64,000 bases of DNA from Glutamicibacter mishrai (GTDB taxonomy: Bacteria > Actinomycetota > Actinomycetes > Actinomycetales > Micrococcaceae). Every line of letters begins with the position of its first letter. Positions within the stretch are counted from its first letter, which is position 1. The stretch spans positions 558,001-622,000 of the forward strand of contig NZ_CP032549.1 in assembly GCF_012221945.1 (NCBI RefSeq). Direction: 5' to 3'. The position numbers and the translations under genes are program-made. Below are positions 45,669 through 55,284 of the stretch, one piece after another. Under the pieces are notes generated by a model, which was not told where the DNA came from, searched no databases, and was given only the letters and a program-made list of their open reading frames with translations.

Positions 45669-47654
45669 ATGGAAACAGAAACGGTTGAAAAACCACGCGC
45701 CGGCTTGAGAGTCGGTGTCCAAAAGTTTGGCACCTTCCTCTCGGGCATGATCATGCCCAACATCGGCGCGTTCATCGCCTGGGGCCTGATTACAGCCCTG
45801 TTCATCCCGGATGGCTTCCTGCCAAACGAAAAGCTGGCGTTGCTGGTAGATCCAATGATCACCTTCCTGCTGCCATTGCTGATCGGCTACACCGGTGGAC
45901 ATGCCATCTATGGTTTGCGCGGTGGCGTTGTTGGCGCCGCAGCGACCATGGGCGTGATCGTAGGTACCGATATCCCGATGTTCATCGGCGCCATGATCAT
46001 GGGCCCACTGGCCGCATGGGTCATGAAGAAGCTGGATGCACTGTGGGAAGGCCGCATCAAGCCTGGCTTCGAAATGCTGGTGAACAACTTCTCCGCCGGT
46101 ATCCTCGCCGCCATCATGGCCATCCTGGGCATGCTGATAGTCGGCCCGGCAGTGAAGGCCTTCAGCCAGGGCGCTGCAGCAGCCGTGGACTTCCTGGTCC
46201 AGCACGGCCTGCTGCCACTAACCAGCATCTTGATTGAGCCAGCCAAGATCCTGTTCCTGAACAACGCCATCAACCACGGCATCCTCACCCCGCTGGGCAC
46301 CGAGGAATCCCTGAACGCTGGCAAGTCCATGCTGTTCCTGCTGGAATCCAACCCTGGCCCAGGTCTTGGCCTGTTGCTGGCCTACACTGTCTTCGGCCGC
46401 GGCATGGCCCGCGCTTCGGCACCGGGTGCCGCGCTGATCCAGTTTGTCGGCGGTATCCACGAAATCTACTTCCCTTACGTGCTGATGAAGCCAGTGATCG
46501 TTCTGGCACCAATCCTCGGCGGCATGGCCGGCGTGTTCACCCTGGTGGTCACCGGTGCCGGTCTTCGCTCCCCGGCAGCCCCGGGCAGCATCCTGGCCGT
46601 CTACGCGGCAGCCTCCAAGGACAGCTACCTCGGCGTCACGCTCTCGGTGCTCTTCGCAGCCATCGTTTCCTTCGTCGTCGCGGCGCTCATCTTGAAGTTC
46701 AGCAAGGCCTCCGATGGCGATGAGCTGGGCGAAGCCACCTCGAAGATGGAAGCCATGAAGGGCAAGAAGAGCTCCGTAGCTTCCTCGCTGGTTTCAGCTG
46801 GTGCAGTCTCCGGCCCAATCCGCAATGTTGTCTTCGCCTGCGATGCAGGCATGGGTTCCAGCGCTATGGGCGCCTCAGTACTGCGCAACAAGATCAAGGA
46901 TGCGGGCTTTGGCGACGTCAAGGTCACCAACTCGGCCATCGCCAACCTGACTGATACATACGACATCGTGGTGACCCACCAGGACCTCACCGACCGCGCG
47001 AAGCCGAAGACCGAAAGCGCCACGCACGTCTCGGTGGACAACTTCATGAATAGCCCACGCTATGACGAGATCGTTGAGCTGGTCCGCAAGAGCAACGGCG
47101 GCGCCGATGAGCCTGCTGACGCTGGCACCGCGGCAGCAGCTCCGGCCGCAGCAGCCACAGCAACGGCCGCGACCGCTGACGAGTCTTCTGAAGCCGCGGC
47201 TGATGAAGCGCAGCCAGGCAACGAGATCCTCAAGTCTGACGGCGTTATCCTCGCTGGTACTGCCACCGAACGCGACTCGGCCATCGAGGAAGTCGGCCAG
47301 CTGCTGATGCAGCGCGGCTCCGTCGATGCAGACTACGTGAAGGCCATGCACGAACGTGAGACTTCGGTATCCACGTACATGGGCAACTTCTTGGCTATCC
47401 CCCACGGCACCAATGACGCCAAAGAACACATCAACCACTCGGCTGTTGCCGTTGTCCGCTACCCGGAAGGTATCGACTGGGGCGGCAAGGACGTGAAGTT
47501 TGTTGTGGGCGTCGCGGGCCTGAACAATGAACATCTGAAGATCCTGGCTTCCATTGCCAAGATCTTCACCAACAAGGAACAGGTCGCCCAGCTGGAGCAG
47601 GCCACCTCCGTACAGGAAATCCTTGATCTATTCGGAAAGGTCAACACTAAGTGA
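45669..47654 (+). CDS. mtlA: PTS mannitol transporter, fused IICBA
   Basis: Takes up mannitol and phosphorylates it to mannitol-1-phosphate. 661 residues with three domains. IIC is membrane-bound (about 12-345, GTFLSGMIMPNIGAFIAWG to AAIVSFVVAALIL). IIB (about 385-475) has the phospho-Cys loop VVFACDAGMGSSAMGAS. IIA (about 520-661) has the phospho-His in FLAIPHGTNDAKEH. An alanine-rich linker of some 40 residues joins IIB and IIA. Its end overlaps mtlD by 4 nt. Phosphate would come from HPr encoded just upstream. Confidence 0.97.
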   Translation: METETVEKPRAGLRVGVQKFGTFLSGMIMPNIGAFIAWGLITALFIPDGFLPNEKLALLVDPMITFLLPLLIGYTGGHAIYGLRGGVVGAAATMGVIVGTDIPMFIGAMIMGPLAAWVMKKLDALWEGRIKPGFEMLVNNFSAGILAAIMAILGMLIVGPAVKAFSQGAAAAVDFLVQHGLLPLTSILIEPAKILFLNNAINHGILTPLGTEESLNAGKSMLFLLESNPGPGLGLLLAYTVFGRGMARASAPGAALIQFVGGIHEIYFPYVLMKPVIVLAPILGGMAGVFTLVVTGAGLRSPAAPGSILAVYAAASKDSYLGVTLSVLFAAIVSFVVAALILKFSKASDGDELGEATSKMEAMKGKKSSVASSLVSAGAVSGPIRNVVFACDAGMGSSAMGASVLRNKIKDAGFGDVKVTNSAIANLTDTYDIVVTHQDLTDRAKPKTESATHVSVDNFMNSPRYDEIVELVRKSNGGADEPADAGTAAAAPAAAATATAATADESSEAAADEAQPGNEILKSDGVILAGTATERDSAIEEVGQLLMQRGSVDADYVKAMHERETSVSTYMGNFLAIPHGTNDAKEHINHSAVAVVRYPEGIDWGGKDVKFVVGVAGLNNEHLKILASIAKIFTNKEQVAQLEQATSVQEILDLFGKVNTK

Positions 47655-48790
47655 AAGCCGTACATTTTGGAGCGGGAAACATCGGCCGAGGATTTGTCGG
47701 CTTACTGCTGCACGAAGCCGGTTATGACATCGTCTTCGCCGACGTCGCAGCAGAGCTGATCGATAGCCTCGCGGCGGCCGACAGCTACACCGTGCACGAG
47801 GTCGGCCAGGAAGGACAGGACAAGGTCGTCACCGGCTTCAGCGCCTTGAACTCCGGCACCCAGCAGGCCGAGCTCATCGAGCAGATTGCCACCGCTGACT
47901 TGGTTACCACCGCGGTCGGCCCGCACATCCTGAAGTTCGTTGCGCCGGCCATCGCGCAGGGGCTGGCCCAGCGGTCGGCTGGCCTGGCTCCGCTGCACGT
48001 GATGGCGTGTGAAAACGCCATCAACGCCACCGACATCCTGCAGCAGGAAATCCAGTCCGCTTGGGAGGGTGCCGAGCATGATCTGGCTGTGCGTGCTACC
48101 TTTGCCAACACCGCGGTGGACCGCATCGTCCCGGCGCAGGCACCAGGCCAGAACCTTGATGTCACCGTGGAGACCTTCTACGAGTGGGTCATCGACCGCA
48201 CCCCATTCCGCGGAAATGAACCAGCGATTCCCGGGGCAACATTTGTCGATGAATTGCTGCCTTACATTGAACGCAAGCTCTTCACGGTCAATACCGGCCA
48301 CGCCAGTGCCGCGTACTTCGGTGCTGCCGCTGGGATTGAGAAGATCTCTGATGCCATGGCTGATGAGCAGATCTCGCAGAAGGTCAATGCAGTCCTGCAG
48401 GAGACCAAGGCACTGCTGGTAACCAAGCATGGTTTGGATCCCATCGCGCAGGAAGCCTATGTGCAGAAGATCCTGACCCGCTTCACCAACCCTCACCTTC
48501 CGGATACCGTGGGCCGTGTAGGCCGAGCGCCAATGCGCAAGCTCAGCCGCCACGAACGCTTCATCGGCCCGGCCGCTGATCTGGCTGAGCGGGGAATGGA
48601 AACCGAAGCACTGGAAGAAGCCATTGCGGCCGCTCTTCGCTTCAATGCACCAGAGGATGAGGAAGCAGCCACCCTGCACAAGATCCTGGCAAGCCAGTCC
48701 GCTGATGAGGCTACTGCCTCGATCACCTCACTGGAGCCAGAGCATCCGCTCTTCACCAAGGTGAGCTCCCTGATTGAAGCCGCCGCGTAA
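47651..48790 (+). CDS. mtlD: Mannitol-1-phosphate 5-dehydrogenase
   Basis: Oxidises mannitol-1-phosphate to fructose-6-phosphate with NAD. 379 residues, starting [32 protein letters not shown] (Rossmann motif). [13 protein letters not shown] follows, then [11 protein letters not shown] with the conserved D-R, and [11 protein letters not shown] with the catalytic-site lysine/His region. The GTG start overlaps the mtlA stop (GTGA). The product is the substrate of GlmS, encoded 3 kb upstream, or enters glycolysis. Confidence 0.97.
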   Translation: MKAVHFGAGNIGRGFVGLLLHEAGYDIVFADVAAELIDSLAAADSYTVHEVGQEGQDKVVTGFSALNSGTQQAELIEQIATADLVTTAVGPHILKFVAPAIAQGLAQRSAGLAPLHVMACENAINATDILQQEIQSAWEGAEHDLAVRATFANTAVDRIVPAQAPGQNLDVTVETFYEWVIDRTPFRGNEPAIPGATFVDELLPYIERKLFTVNTGHASAAYFGAAAGIEKISDAMADEQISQKVNAVLQETKALLVTKHGLDPIAQEAYVQKILTRFTNPHLPDTVGRVGRAPMRKLSRHERFIGPAADLAERGMETEALEEAIAAALRFNAPEDEEAATLHKILASQSADEATASITSLEPEHPLFTKVSSLIEAAA

Positions 48791-48816
48791 CAGCGGCATC
48801 CACTGCTCGAACTCGC

Positions 48817-48852
48817 GGGGCCTCGCGTTGCCACATGGCAGCGCGAGGCCCC
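48817..48852 (+). terminator. Terminator of the mannitol operon
   Basis: GGGGCCTCGCG pairs with CGCGAGGCCCC, with TGCCA/TGGCA continuing the stem inside. It is 27 nt behind mtlD and runs into TCGGTCGTTTCC. Confidence 0.75.
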
Positions 48853-48904
48853 TCGGTCGTTTCCGCAGACACTGCCCCAGTGAATTTCTGCAAGTGCCGG
48901 TCGA

Positions 48905-48917
48905 TATAATGGAACCC
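48905..48917 (+). promoter_or_regulatory. -10 box of acpS
   Basis: A consensus TATAAT (48905-48910) lies 7 nt before the acpS ATG, which indicates a leaderless message. Confidence 0.6.
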
Positions 48918-49268
48918 ATGATTGCAGGTATTGGAGTGGACATTGTTGACGTGCCACGATTTGGCCGACAGCTCGAAAAGACCCCACGCCTGAAAGAGCG
49001 CCTCTTCACTGCGGAAGAACGCGATTTGCCGCTTCGTTCCCTCGCCGCCCGTTTCGCTGCCAAGGAAGCCATCGCCAAAGCGCTGGGCGGACCTGCCGGG
49101 ATGAACTGGCAGGACTGCACCATCCGCAAAGACGAAGCTGGTGATCCGCAGATCCACAACACCGGTTCGGTTGCCGAGGCCAGTGAACAGCGGGGCATCA
49201 CTTCATGGCATCTGACCATGTCACACGACGGCGACATGGCAATCGCCATGGTTGTCGCGGAACGCTAG
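48918..49268 (+). CDS. acpS: Holo-[acyl-carrier-protein] synthase
   Basis: Transfers phosphopantetheine from CoA to acyl carrier protein. 116 residues: [19 protein letters not shown] with the metal-binding Asp, LFTAEERD, and [17 protein letters not shown] with the second metal-binding Glu. [19 protein letters not shown] is the usual end. ATG 48918 is preferred because homology and the -10 spacing agree; longer open frame upstream is the mtlD terminator region. It precedes nnr by 79 nt, a common pairing in actinobacteria. Confidence 0.93.
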   Translation: MIAGIGVDIVDVPRFGRQLEKTPRLKERLFTAEERDLPLRSLAARFAAKEAIAKALGGPAGMNWQDCTIRKDEAGDPQIHNTGSVAEASEQRGITSWHLTMSHDGDMAIAMVVAER

Positions 49269-49347
49269 TAATTCCAAAACAAAAGAATAACGACACGTTT
49301 GGCATTAAATAGGGATTCCGCCGACGGCCTTGAGTATTGTGTGATTT

Positions 49348-50874
49348 ATGATCTCTGTCTACAGTGTTGCGCAGATTCGTGCGGTTGAGTCCCAGGAGAT
49401 TTCCACGCGTGGCGAAGCGAGCTTGATGAAGCAAGCCGCCGCAGAATTGGCTTCAACGGCCGTCGCCATGTTGGCTGACAATCCGGGCACGGAACCTGCC
49501 TTTGTTATCGCCCTCATCGGACCCGGCAAAAACGGCGGGGATGGCCTATATGCGCTAGCCCAGCTGCAAGAGCAGGGAATCTCCACGCTGGCATTGCAGT
49601 ACGCAGAGCAGGTTCATGTCGAAGCGGCCTCTGCCTACCAGAGCGCCGGCGGATCCCTCACTGATTTTTCTGACGGCCAGGGCGAACTCGCCAACGCGTC
49701 GCTGATCATCGATGCCCTTTACGGCCTGGGCTACCGCGCCGGTTCCCCGCTGCCTTCCCTTCCCGCGAACGCCCGTGTTCTCGCGTGCGACGTCCCATCG
49801 GGTCTGAACCCTGAAACCGGTGTCGCTGAAGACAACGTTCTGCGTGCCGAGCGCACGGTGACCTTCGGAGCCATGAAGTCCGGCCTGTTGACCATTGATG
49901 CTCCTCTGGTGACCGGTGACATCACCGTGGCAGATCTCGACTTCGATTTTTCCTCCGTAACGCCGGAGACCCAGTTGGTTGATGAAGCTGCGGCGCTGGA
50001 ACTTCTGAACCAGCACCGTTCATGGCGTGATGCCGGACGGCACAAGTACCAGCGTGGCGTCTTGGGCCTCATCGCCGGTTCTGACCTCTACCCTGGCGCA
50101 GCTCAGCTAACCGCCAAGTCTGCCGTGAACTGCGGCGTTGGCCTGCTTCGCACCCATGTGCCTGAATCAGTTCGGCCGCTGGTCGCCGCTTCTGTGCCTG
50201 AGTCCGTCCCTCTGGATGATGAGCAGATCAAGGAAGCATTGTCTTCCTCACGTCGCCACCTGCACGGCAAGGGAGCCAAGATCTCGGCCTGGGCTATAGG
50301 TCCTGGCCTTGATGGACGCACTCCCCCAACCGGTGTTATCGCGGAAGTCTTCGCCAGCCGCCAGCCAGCGGTCATTGATGCTTCAGGTCTTGAAGTTGTC
50401 CCTACTGGTCCCAGCGAGCAGCCCCGTGTGCTCACCCCGCATTCCAAGGAATTGCGCATGCTTCTGGGCCGAGCAGGCGTCAAGGTCACCCCTGATGAAA
50501 TTGAGCAGGATCCGATTCGGTGGACCCGCTGGGCTGCTCTGGCATACAACGCTGTGGTGCTCCTGAAGGGCCCCACCACTTACATCGTGGCACCTAACGG
50601 CACCAGCCTGGTGGTTTCCCACTCAGCTCCTCAGCTGGCTACTGCCGGTAGCGGCGATGTCCTCACGGGCATTCTTGGCTACCTGCTCTCGGACAACTCG
50701 CTGACGGGCACCCAGGGCCTGCGCACTGTGCCTAACCGTCGCATCATGGAACTCGCTGCCTGCGCTGCCATCATCCATGGCCACCTTGGCCGAGTGGCTG
50801 CCGAAGATGGCACAGTCAGCGCTTCTCGCCTGATCGATAACCTGCCAAAGGTCATGAAGCACTTCGGGTTCTAA
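49348..50874 (+). CDS. nnr: Bifunctional NAD(P)H-hydrate epimerase/dehydratase
   Basis: Repairs damaged NAD(P)H hydrates. 508 residues. The N-terminal YjeF_N epimerase domain (about 1-205) has ALIGPGKNGGDGLYALA and ACDVPSGLNPETG. The C-terminal ADP-dependent dehydratase (about 220-505) has GLIAGSDLYPGAAQLTAKSAVNCGVGLLRT, AWAIGPGLDG, LTPHSKELRMLLG and SAPQLATAGSGDVLTGILGYLL. ATG 49348 is 7 nt behind TATTGT. Ends before a strong shared terminator. Confidence 0.95.
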   Translation: MISVYSVAQIRAVESQEISTRGEASLMKQAAAELASTAVAMLADNPGTEPAFVIALIGPGKNGGDGLYALAQLQEQGISTLALQYAEQVHVEAASAYQSAGGSLTDFSDGQGELANASLIIDALYGLGYRAGSPLPSLPANARVLACDVPSGLNPETGVAEDNVLRAERTVTFGAMKSGLLTIDAPLVTGDITVADLDFDFSSVTPETQLVDEAAALELLNQHRSWRDAGRHKYQRGVLGLIAGSDLYPGAAQLTAKSAVNCGVGLLRTHVPESVRPLVAASVPESVPLDDEQIKEALSSSRRHLHGKGAKISAWAIGPGLDGRTPPTGVIAEVFASRQPAVIDASGLEVVPTGPSEQPRVLTPHSKELRMLLGRAGVKVTPDEIEQDPIRWTRWAALAYNAVVLLKGPTTYIVAPNGTSLVVSHSAPQLATAGSGDVLTGILGYLLSDNSLTGTQGLRTVPNRRIMELAACAAIIHGHLGRVAAEDGTVSASRLIDNLPKVMKHFGF

Positions 50875-50893
50875 GCATCTGAGCTAAAACGCA

Positions 50894-50926
50894 AAAAATG
50901 CGGTTGTCGACGACAACCGCATTTTT
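50894..50926. terminator. Bidirectional terminator between nnr and ugd
   Basis: A perfect 16 bp stem AAAAATGCGGTTGTCG (50894-50909) with its complement (50911-50926), giving T runs in both directions. Confidence 0.92.
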
Positions 50927-50941
50927 GCTATTCAAGGGGTG

Positions 50942-52312
50942 CTACTGCTGAACCGGTACCGGTCCCGTCGCAGCGTTATTGCTATTGAGCTCGAAGTACT
51001 CGCCCGGGCCGGTCATGACCCAGCCCTGCTCGCGCCAGGCCGGCCGGTCCAGCACGTTGCGGCCATCGATGAGCATCTTGGATGCGACAACTTCGCCGAG
51101 CTCGTTGGGATCCAGGTCGCGGAATTCCTGCCATTCGGTCAGCACCAGGGTCAGGTCCGCGTTGCGGGCAGCTTCCTGATGCGAGTCCACGTAGTTCAGG
51201 CGTGGGAAGCGTCCTGCTGCGTTGGCATTTCCTTCTGGGTCGTAGACCGAGACTTCGGCGCCTGCGTTGTACAGTCGCACGGCGATGTCCAGCGCTGGCG
51301 AATCGCGCACGTCATCGCTGTTGGGCTTGAAGGTCACGCCGAGCACGCAGATGTGCTTGCCGGCCAGTTCGTTGCCCAGCATGTTGGAGGCCAGGGAAAC
51401 GACACGGTCTCGGCGGCGCAGGTTGATCTGGTCCACCTCGCCGAGGAAGCCCATGGTCTGGGTCAGGCCCAGCTCGCTCACGCGCGCCTGGAGGGCACGG
51501 ATGTCCTTCGGCAGGCATCCGCCGCCAAAGCCTACTCCAGCGTTCAGGAACTGGCGTCCAATGCGCTTATCGTGGCCGATAGCGTCAGCCAGGGTCTTGA
51601 TGTTGCCGCCCACCGTCTCGGTGACCTCAGCGAAGGCGTTGATAAAGGAAATCTTGGTGGCAAGGAAAGCATTGGCTGCGACCTTCACCAGCTCCGCGGT
51701 CTCAAGGTCAGTGACGATTTCAGGGACATCTTGTGCCAGCACCGATGCGTAGACTTCACGCAACAGTTCCAGTCCGCGTCCGTCTTCGAGGCCGTAGACC
51801 AGGCGGTCGGGACGCAACGTATCCTTCACCGCGAATCCCTCGCGCAGGAATTCGGGGTTCCAGGCAATGGCGATGTTGCTTCCCGGCTTGGCGTCCTGGG
51901 CAATCTTTTCGCTCAGCCGGCGCGCGGTGCCCACGGGCACGGTCGACTTGCCGACAATCAACGCATCGCCAGTGATGTGTTCAAGCAGCGAGTCGACGGC
52001 ACCATCGACGTACGACAGGTCAGCAGACTGCGAGTCCGCACGCTGCGGGGTGCCAACTGTGATGAAGTGGATATCTGCATTGGCGGCTACGTCTTCGTAG
52101 TCGTCCGTGAAGCGGAGGCGTCCGGAGGCTACGTTCTTGCGCAGCAGTTCCGGCAGGCCTGGTTCATGGAACGGCAGGATTCCTGCTGCCAGTGATTCCA
52201 GCTTGGCCTTGTCTACATCGACGCCAATGACTTCATAGCCCAGTTCTGCCATGCAGGCGGCATGGGTTGCACCGAGGTAGCCGGTGCCGATCACGCTGAT
52301 GCGTAGAGTCAC
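50942..52312 (-). CDS. ugd: UDP-glucose 6-dehydrogenase
   Basis: Makes UDP-glucuronate from UDP-glucose with two NAD, a precursor of capsular or other surface polymers. 456 residues: LRISVIGTGYLGATHAACMAELGYEVIGVDVD (NAD-binding), NPEFLREGFAVKDTLRPDRLVYG, FGGGCLPKDIRAL with the catalytic Cys, and VLGVTFKPNSDDVRDSPALDIA. GTG 52312 has AAGGACTTTC before it; the upstream start at 52366 is not supported. Single gene, converging with nnr. Confidence 0.95.
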   Translation of the reverse strand: MTLRISVIGTGYLGATHAACMAELGYEVIGVDVDKAKLESLAAGILPFHEPGLPELLRKNVASGRLRFTDDYEDVAANADIHFITVGTPQRADSQSADLSYVDGAVDSLLEHITGDALIVGKSTVPVGTARRLSEKIAQDAKPGSNIAIAWNPEFLREGFAVKDTLRPDRLVYGLEDGRGLELLREVYASVLAQDVPEIVTDLETAELVKVAANAFLATKISFINAFAEVTETVGGNIKTLADAIGHDKRIGRQFLNAGVGFGGGCLPKDIRALQARVSELGLTQTMGFLGEVDQINLRRRDRVVSLASNMLGNELAGKHICVLGVTFKPNSDDVRDSPALDIAVRLYNAGAEVSVYDPEGNANAAGRFPRLNYVDSHQEAARNADLTLVLTEWQEFRDLDPNELGEVVASKMLIDGRNVLDRPAWREQGWVMTGPGEYFELNSNNAATGPVPVQQ

Positions 52313-52368
52313 GAAAGTCCTTCTCTCCGAGAACACGAACCGATGTCTGTTTCTACTAGTTAGCATGC

Positions 52369-52415
52369 CACACCCCCGTAGGGTGTTCGTGTGCAGAACA
52401 CTGTACGGGGGTGTG
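52369..52415 (-). terminator. Hairpin behind glmM
   Basis: CACACCCCCGTA pairs with TACGGGGGTGTG, and GTGTTC/GAACAC extend the stem inside. It lies 45 nt behind the glmM stop. No T run follows on the minus strand, and it also lies next to the ugd promoter, so a regulatory role is possible. Confidence 0.55.
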
Positions 52416-52459
52416 AGTTTTCTCGATATTTACGTATTAGTTGCTGAACGTCAGCTGAA

Positions 52460-53806
52460 CTACAGGGAAAGGTATTCCTTGACCGAAGCGGCGAGGGTCT
52501 CGGCCTCAGCCTGTGCCTGGTCATGCGTAGCTGCTTCAACCATCACGCGGACCACAGGCTCGGTACCCGAGGGGCGCAGTAGTACACGTCCCGTGGAACC
52601 CAGGCGGGCTTCGGCGGCGGCAACATCGCGCTGCAGCGGCTCAGACTCAGGTGCTGCAGCCTTGTCGACGCCTCGCACGTTGATCAGCACCTGCGGCAGA
52701 ACGGTGAGCACCGAAGCCAGTTCCTTCAGGGACTTGCCGGTTGCCTTCACGCGCGCTGCGATCATCAGACCGGTCAGGACGCCGTCGCCGGTGGTTGCGT
52801 GCTTGGAGAAGATCACGTGGCCTGACTGCTCGCCACCAAGCGAGTAGTTTCCTTCGTGCATTCCTTCAAGAACGTAGCGGTCACCGACGCCGGTCTGCTT
52901 CAGGGTGATTCCTGCAGCTTCCATGGCCAGCTTCAATCCGAGGTTGCTCATCACGGTGGCAACGAGGGTGTCGTCCTTCAGCTCGCCGCGGTCCTTCATG
53001 TCCAGTGCCATGATGGCCATGATCTGGTCGCCGTCAACGACGGAGCCCTCATGGTCTACTGCCAGGCAACGATCAGCGTCGCCGTCGTGGGCGATGCCCA
53101 GGTCTGCCTTGTGCTCCAGCACAGCAGCCTGCAGCTTCTCCAGGTGGGTGGAGCCATAGCCGTCATTGATGTTGATGCCGTCCGGGTCTGCGCCAATGAC
53201 GATGACTTCAGCGCCGGCAGCCTTGAATACTTCCGGGGAGCAGCCCGAAGCAGCGCCGTGTGCGCAGTCCAAGACGACCTTCAAACCGTCGATGCGGTTT
53301 GGCAGCGCCTGGAGCAGGTGCATGATGTAGCGGTCTTCGGCGTCGGCAAAACGTGCAACGCGGCCGACTTCGCCACCGGTGGGACGAGGCTTTGGCATCT
53401 TCAGGCACGCTTCGATCGCGTCTTCCAGCGAGTCATCAAGCTTCTTGCCACCGCGAGCCAAGAACTTGATGCCGTTATCTGGAGCGGCGTTGTGCGACGC
53501 GGAGATCATGACACCGAAGTCGGCGTCCAGGTCTCCTACCAAGAAGGCTGCTGCGGGAGTAGGCAGCGTGCCGGCGTCCATGACGTCCACACCCGAGGCG
53601 GCCAGGCCAGCCTCGATTGCCGCGGACAGGAAGTCGCCGCTGATGCGCGGGTCTTTTGCCACCACTGCAACAGGCTTGTGCCCGTCTTCTGGCTGGCTCA
53701 AGCCCAGCACCACGGAGGCTGCCTGCGCCAGTTCCAGCGCTAACTCGGGAGTTAACAGTTCGTTTGCTTTTCCTCGGACCCCATCGGTCCCAAATAATCT
53801 TGCCAT
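52460..53806 (-). CDS. glmM: Phosphoglucosamine mutase
   Basis: Converts glucosamine-6-phosphate to glucosamine-1-phosphate for UDP-GlcNAc and peptidoglycan. 448 residues starting [16 protein letters not shown]. The phosphoserine loop is [19 protein letters not shown], the metal loop [20 protein letters not shown], the sugar loop [10 protein letters not shown] and the phosphate loop [17 protein letters not shown] 53806 fits the family. Located downstream of rpsI, as usual in the group. Confidence 0.97.
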   Translation of the reverse strand: MARLFGTDGVRGKANELLTPELALELAQAASVVLGLSQPEDGHKPVAVVAKDPRISGDFLSAAIEAGLAASGVDVMDAGTLPTPAAAFLVGDLDADFGVMISASHNAAPDNGIKFLARGGKKLDDSLEDAIEACLKMPKPRPTGGEVGRVARFADAEDRYIMHLLQALPNRIDGLKVVLDCAHGAASGCSPEVFKAAGAEVIVIGADPDGININDGYGSTHLEKLQAAVLEHKADLGIAHDGDADRCLAVDHEGSVVDGDQIMAIMALDMKDRGELKDDTLVATVMSNLGLKLAMEAAGITLKQTGVGDRYVLEGMHEGNYSLGGEQSGHVIFSKHATTGDGVLTGLMIAARVKATGKSLKELASVLTVLPQVLINVRGVDKAAAPESEPLQRDVAAAEARLGSTGRVLLRPSGTEPVVRVMVEAATHDQAQAEAETLAASVKEYLSL

Positions 53807-53912
53807 CGTTTCCAATCATATGCCCTCTACTTCGATTTATCCTCGTTGAAGCGATGCGACAGGTATGGAATGAGAAAAGATTAATGCGGTCCTCAAAGAT
53901 GGCGAGATTAAA

Positions 53913-53958
53913 GGCCGAAGGCCCCAACTTCCCTTGCGGGGAGTCGGAGCCTTCGGAA
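53913..53958 (-). terminator. Terminator of rplM-rpsI
   Basis: CCGAAGGC/GCCTTCGG with a partly wobble-paired inner stem and a short loop, 20 nt behind the rpsI stop. CCTTTAATC follows on the minus strand. Confidence 0.75.
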
Positions 53959-53976
53959 AAGACCTTGAAGTAAGGT

Positions 53977-54477
53977 TTAGCGCTTCGAGAACTGCGAAGC
54001 CTTACGTGCCTTCTTCAGACCAGCCTTCTTACGCTCGATGACGCGTGCGTCACGGGTCAGGTAACCGGCCTTCTTCAGGGTGGCGCGGTTAGCGTCGCGG
54101 TCGATCTCGTTCAGTGCACGGGCGATGCCCAGGCGCAGTGCGCCAGCCTGACCGGAGATGCCGCCGCCGTTGATGCGTGCGATAACGTCGTATGCGCCTT
54201 CCAGACCCAAAACCTTGAATGGCTCGTTAACATCCTGCTGGTGCAGCTTGTTTGGGAAGAAGTTGTCCAGCTCGCGACCGTTTACGGTCCACTTGCCGGA
54301 GCCTGGTACCAGGCGAACGCGGGCGATAGCCTGCTTGCGACGGCCAACTGCTGCACCTGGAACGGTCAGTGGAGCACGTTCGGTTTCAGCAACTGCAGCC
54401 GAAGCAGAGGTCTCGGTGGTGTAGGTCGAAGGGGTCTCGCCTTCGAATTCAGTGGTTTCTTCAGCGTTCTGAGCCAC
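53977..54477 (-). CDS. rpsI: 30S ribosomal protein S9
   Basis: A small-subunit protein whose C-terminal [12 protein letters not shown] tail reaches the P-site tRNA. 166 residues, longer than the usual 130 because of an acidic N-terminal extension (about 45 residues, rich in Glu, Thr, Ala), which is common in actinobacteria. The core runs [26 protein letters not shown] to the end. 38 nt behind rplM, cotranscribed. Confidence 0.98.
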   Translation of the reverse strand: MAQNAEETTEFEGETPSTYTTETSASAAVAETERAPLTVPGAAVGRRKQAIARVRLVPGSGKWTVNGRELDNFFPNKLHQQDVNEPFKVLGLEGAYDVIARINGGGISGQAGALRLGIARALNEIDRDANRATLKKAGYLTRDARVIERKKAGLKKARKASQFSKR

Positions 54478-54515
54478 GATAATCTCCTATTAAGTATTTC
54501 TTCTCGGGGCCAGGA

Positions 54516-54959
54516 CTACTGAGCGACCTGGGTGATTTCCAGTGCCTTTGGCGACTGAGCAGCGTGTGGGTGCTCTGCGCCGCGGTATACCTTCAGCTTC
54601 GAGAGCTGAGCAGCAGACAGCTTGTTCTTAGGCAGCATGCCCTTGATAGCCTTCTCAACAGCCAGAACTGGGTTCTTCTCCAGCAGATCTGCATAGTTGA
54701 TGCTCTTCAGGCCACCTGGGAAACCGGAGTGGCGGTAAGCGCGCTTGTTCTCAAGCTTCTTACCGGTCAGTGCAACCTTTTCTGCATTGATGATGATGAC
54801 ATGGTCGCCCATGTCCATGTGTGCAGCGAAGGTTGGCTTGTGCTTGCCGCGCAGCAGGGTTGCGGCCTGGACGGCGAGACGGCCGAGTACTACATCGGTG
54901 GCGTCAATGACATACCACTGACGAGTCTGGTCAGCCGGCTTTGGGGTGTACGTACGCAC
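54516..54959 (-). CDS. rplM: 50S ribosomal protein L13
   Basis: An early assembly protein of the large subunit, 147 residues. [48 protein letters not shown] is the conserved N-terminal half, and [29 protein letters not shown] the C-terminal signature. Start ATG 54959. The 325-nt region before it, up to truA, is the probable leader and promoter. Confidence 0.98.
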   Translation of the reverse strand: MRTYTPKPADQTRQWYVIDATDVVLGRLAVQAATLLRGKHKPTFAAHMDMGDHVIIINAEKVALTGKKLENKRAYRHSGFPGGLKSINYADLLEKNPVLAVEKAIKGMLPKNKLSAAQLSKLKVYRGAEHPHAAQSPKALEITQVAQ

Positions 54960-55284
54960 AGTAATTGCCTTACGTTGATTCGTTTCTGGTCAAACAGTCG
55001 CTTGGCTGAAGGCGGTGAGATCCCCCAGTGACAGGCACTGTCGTGTTGTTCTTGTGTTTAGACCAGTACGTCAGGTGAGGACTGATGATAACCGGCCGTC
55101 CATATAGTGTTCGCACACCCAGCAGACCAGCGACTATGCAACTAAGCCGTCACGCTTGGGCGTGTAGTGTCGAACGTGGACATACACAACTCATAAAAGT
55201 TTAGCGGATTAAAGTGTTTCCGGCCAAAAAAGCATCAGCGTCGTGAGCAACAACACCCTTAAGATCCCGGGGATTATCGGCTGT
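54960..55284 (-). promoter_or_regulatory. Leader and promoter region of rplM-rpsI
   Basis: No gene is seen between truA and rplM. A CACTATATGG stretch on the minus strand (near 55100) may be a -10 region, but no -35 partner is convincing. The long 5' leader would allow feedback control by a ribosomal protein; no known leader motif was recognised. Confidence 0.35.

Noticed and set aside
50939..52195. Plus-strand open frame of 418 codons
   Set aside because: Antisense to ugd; no motif of its own.
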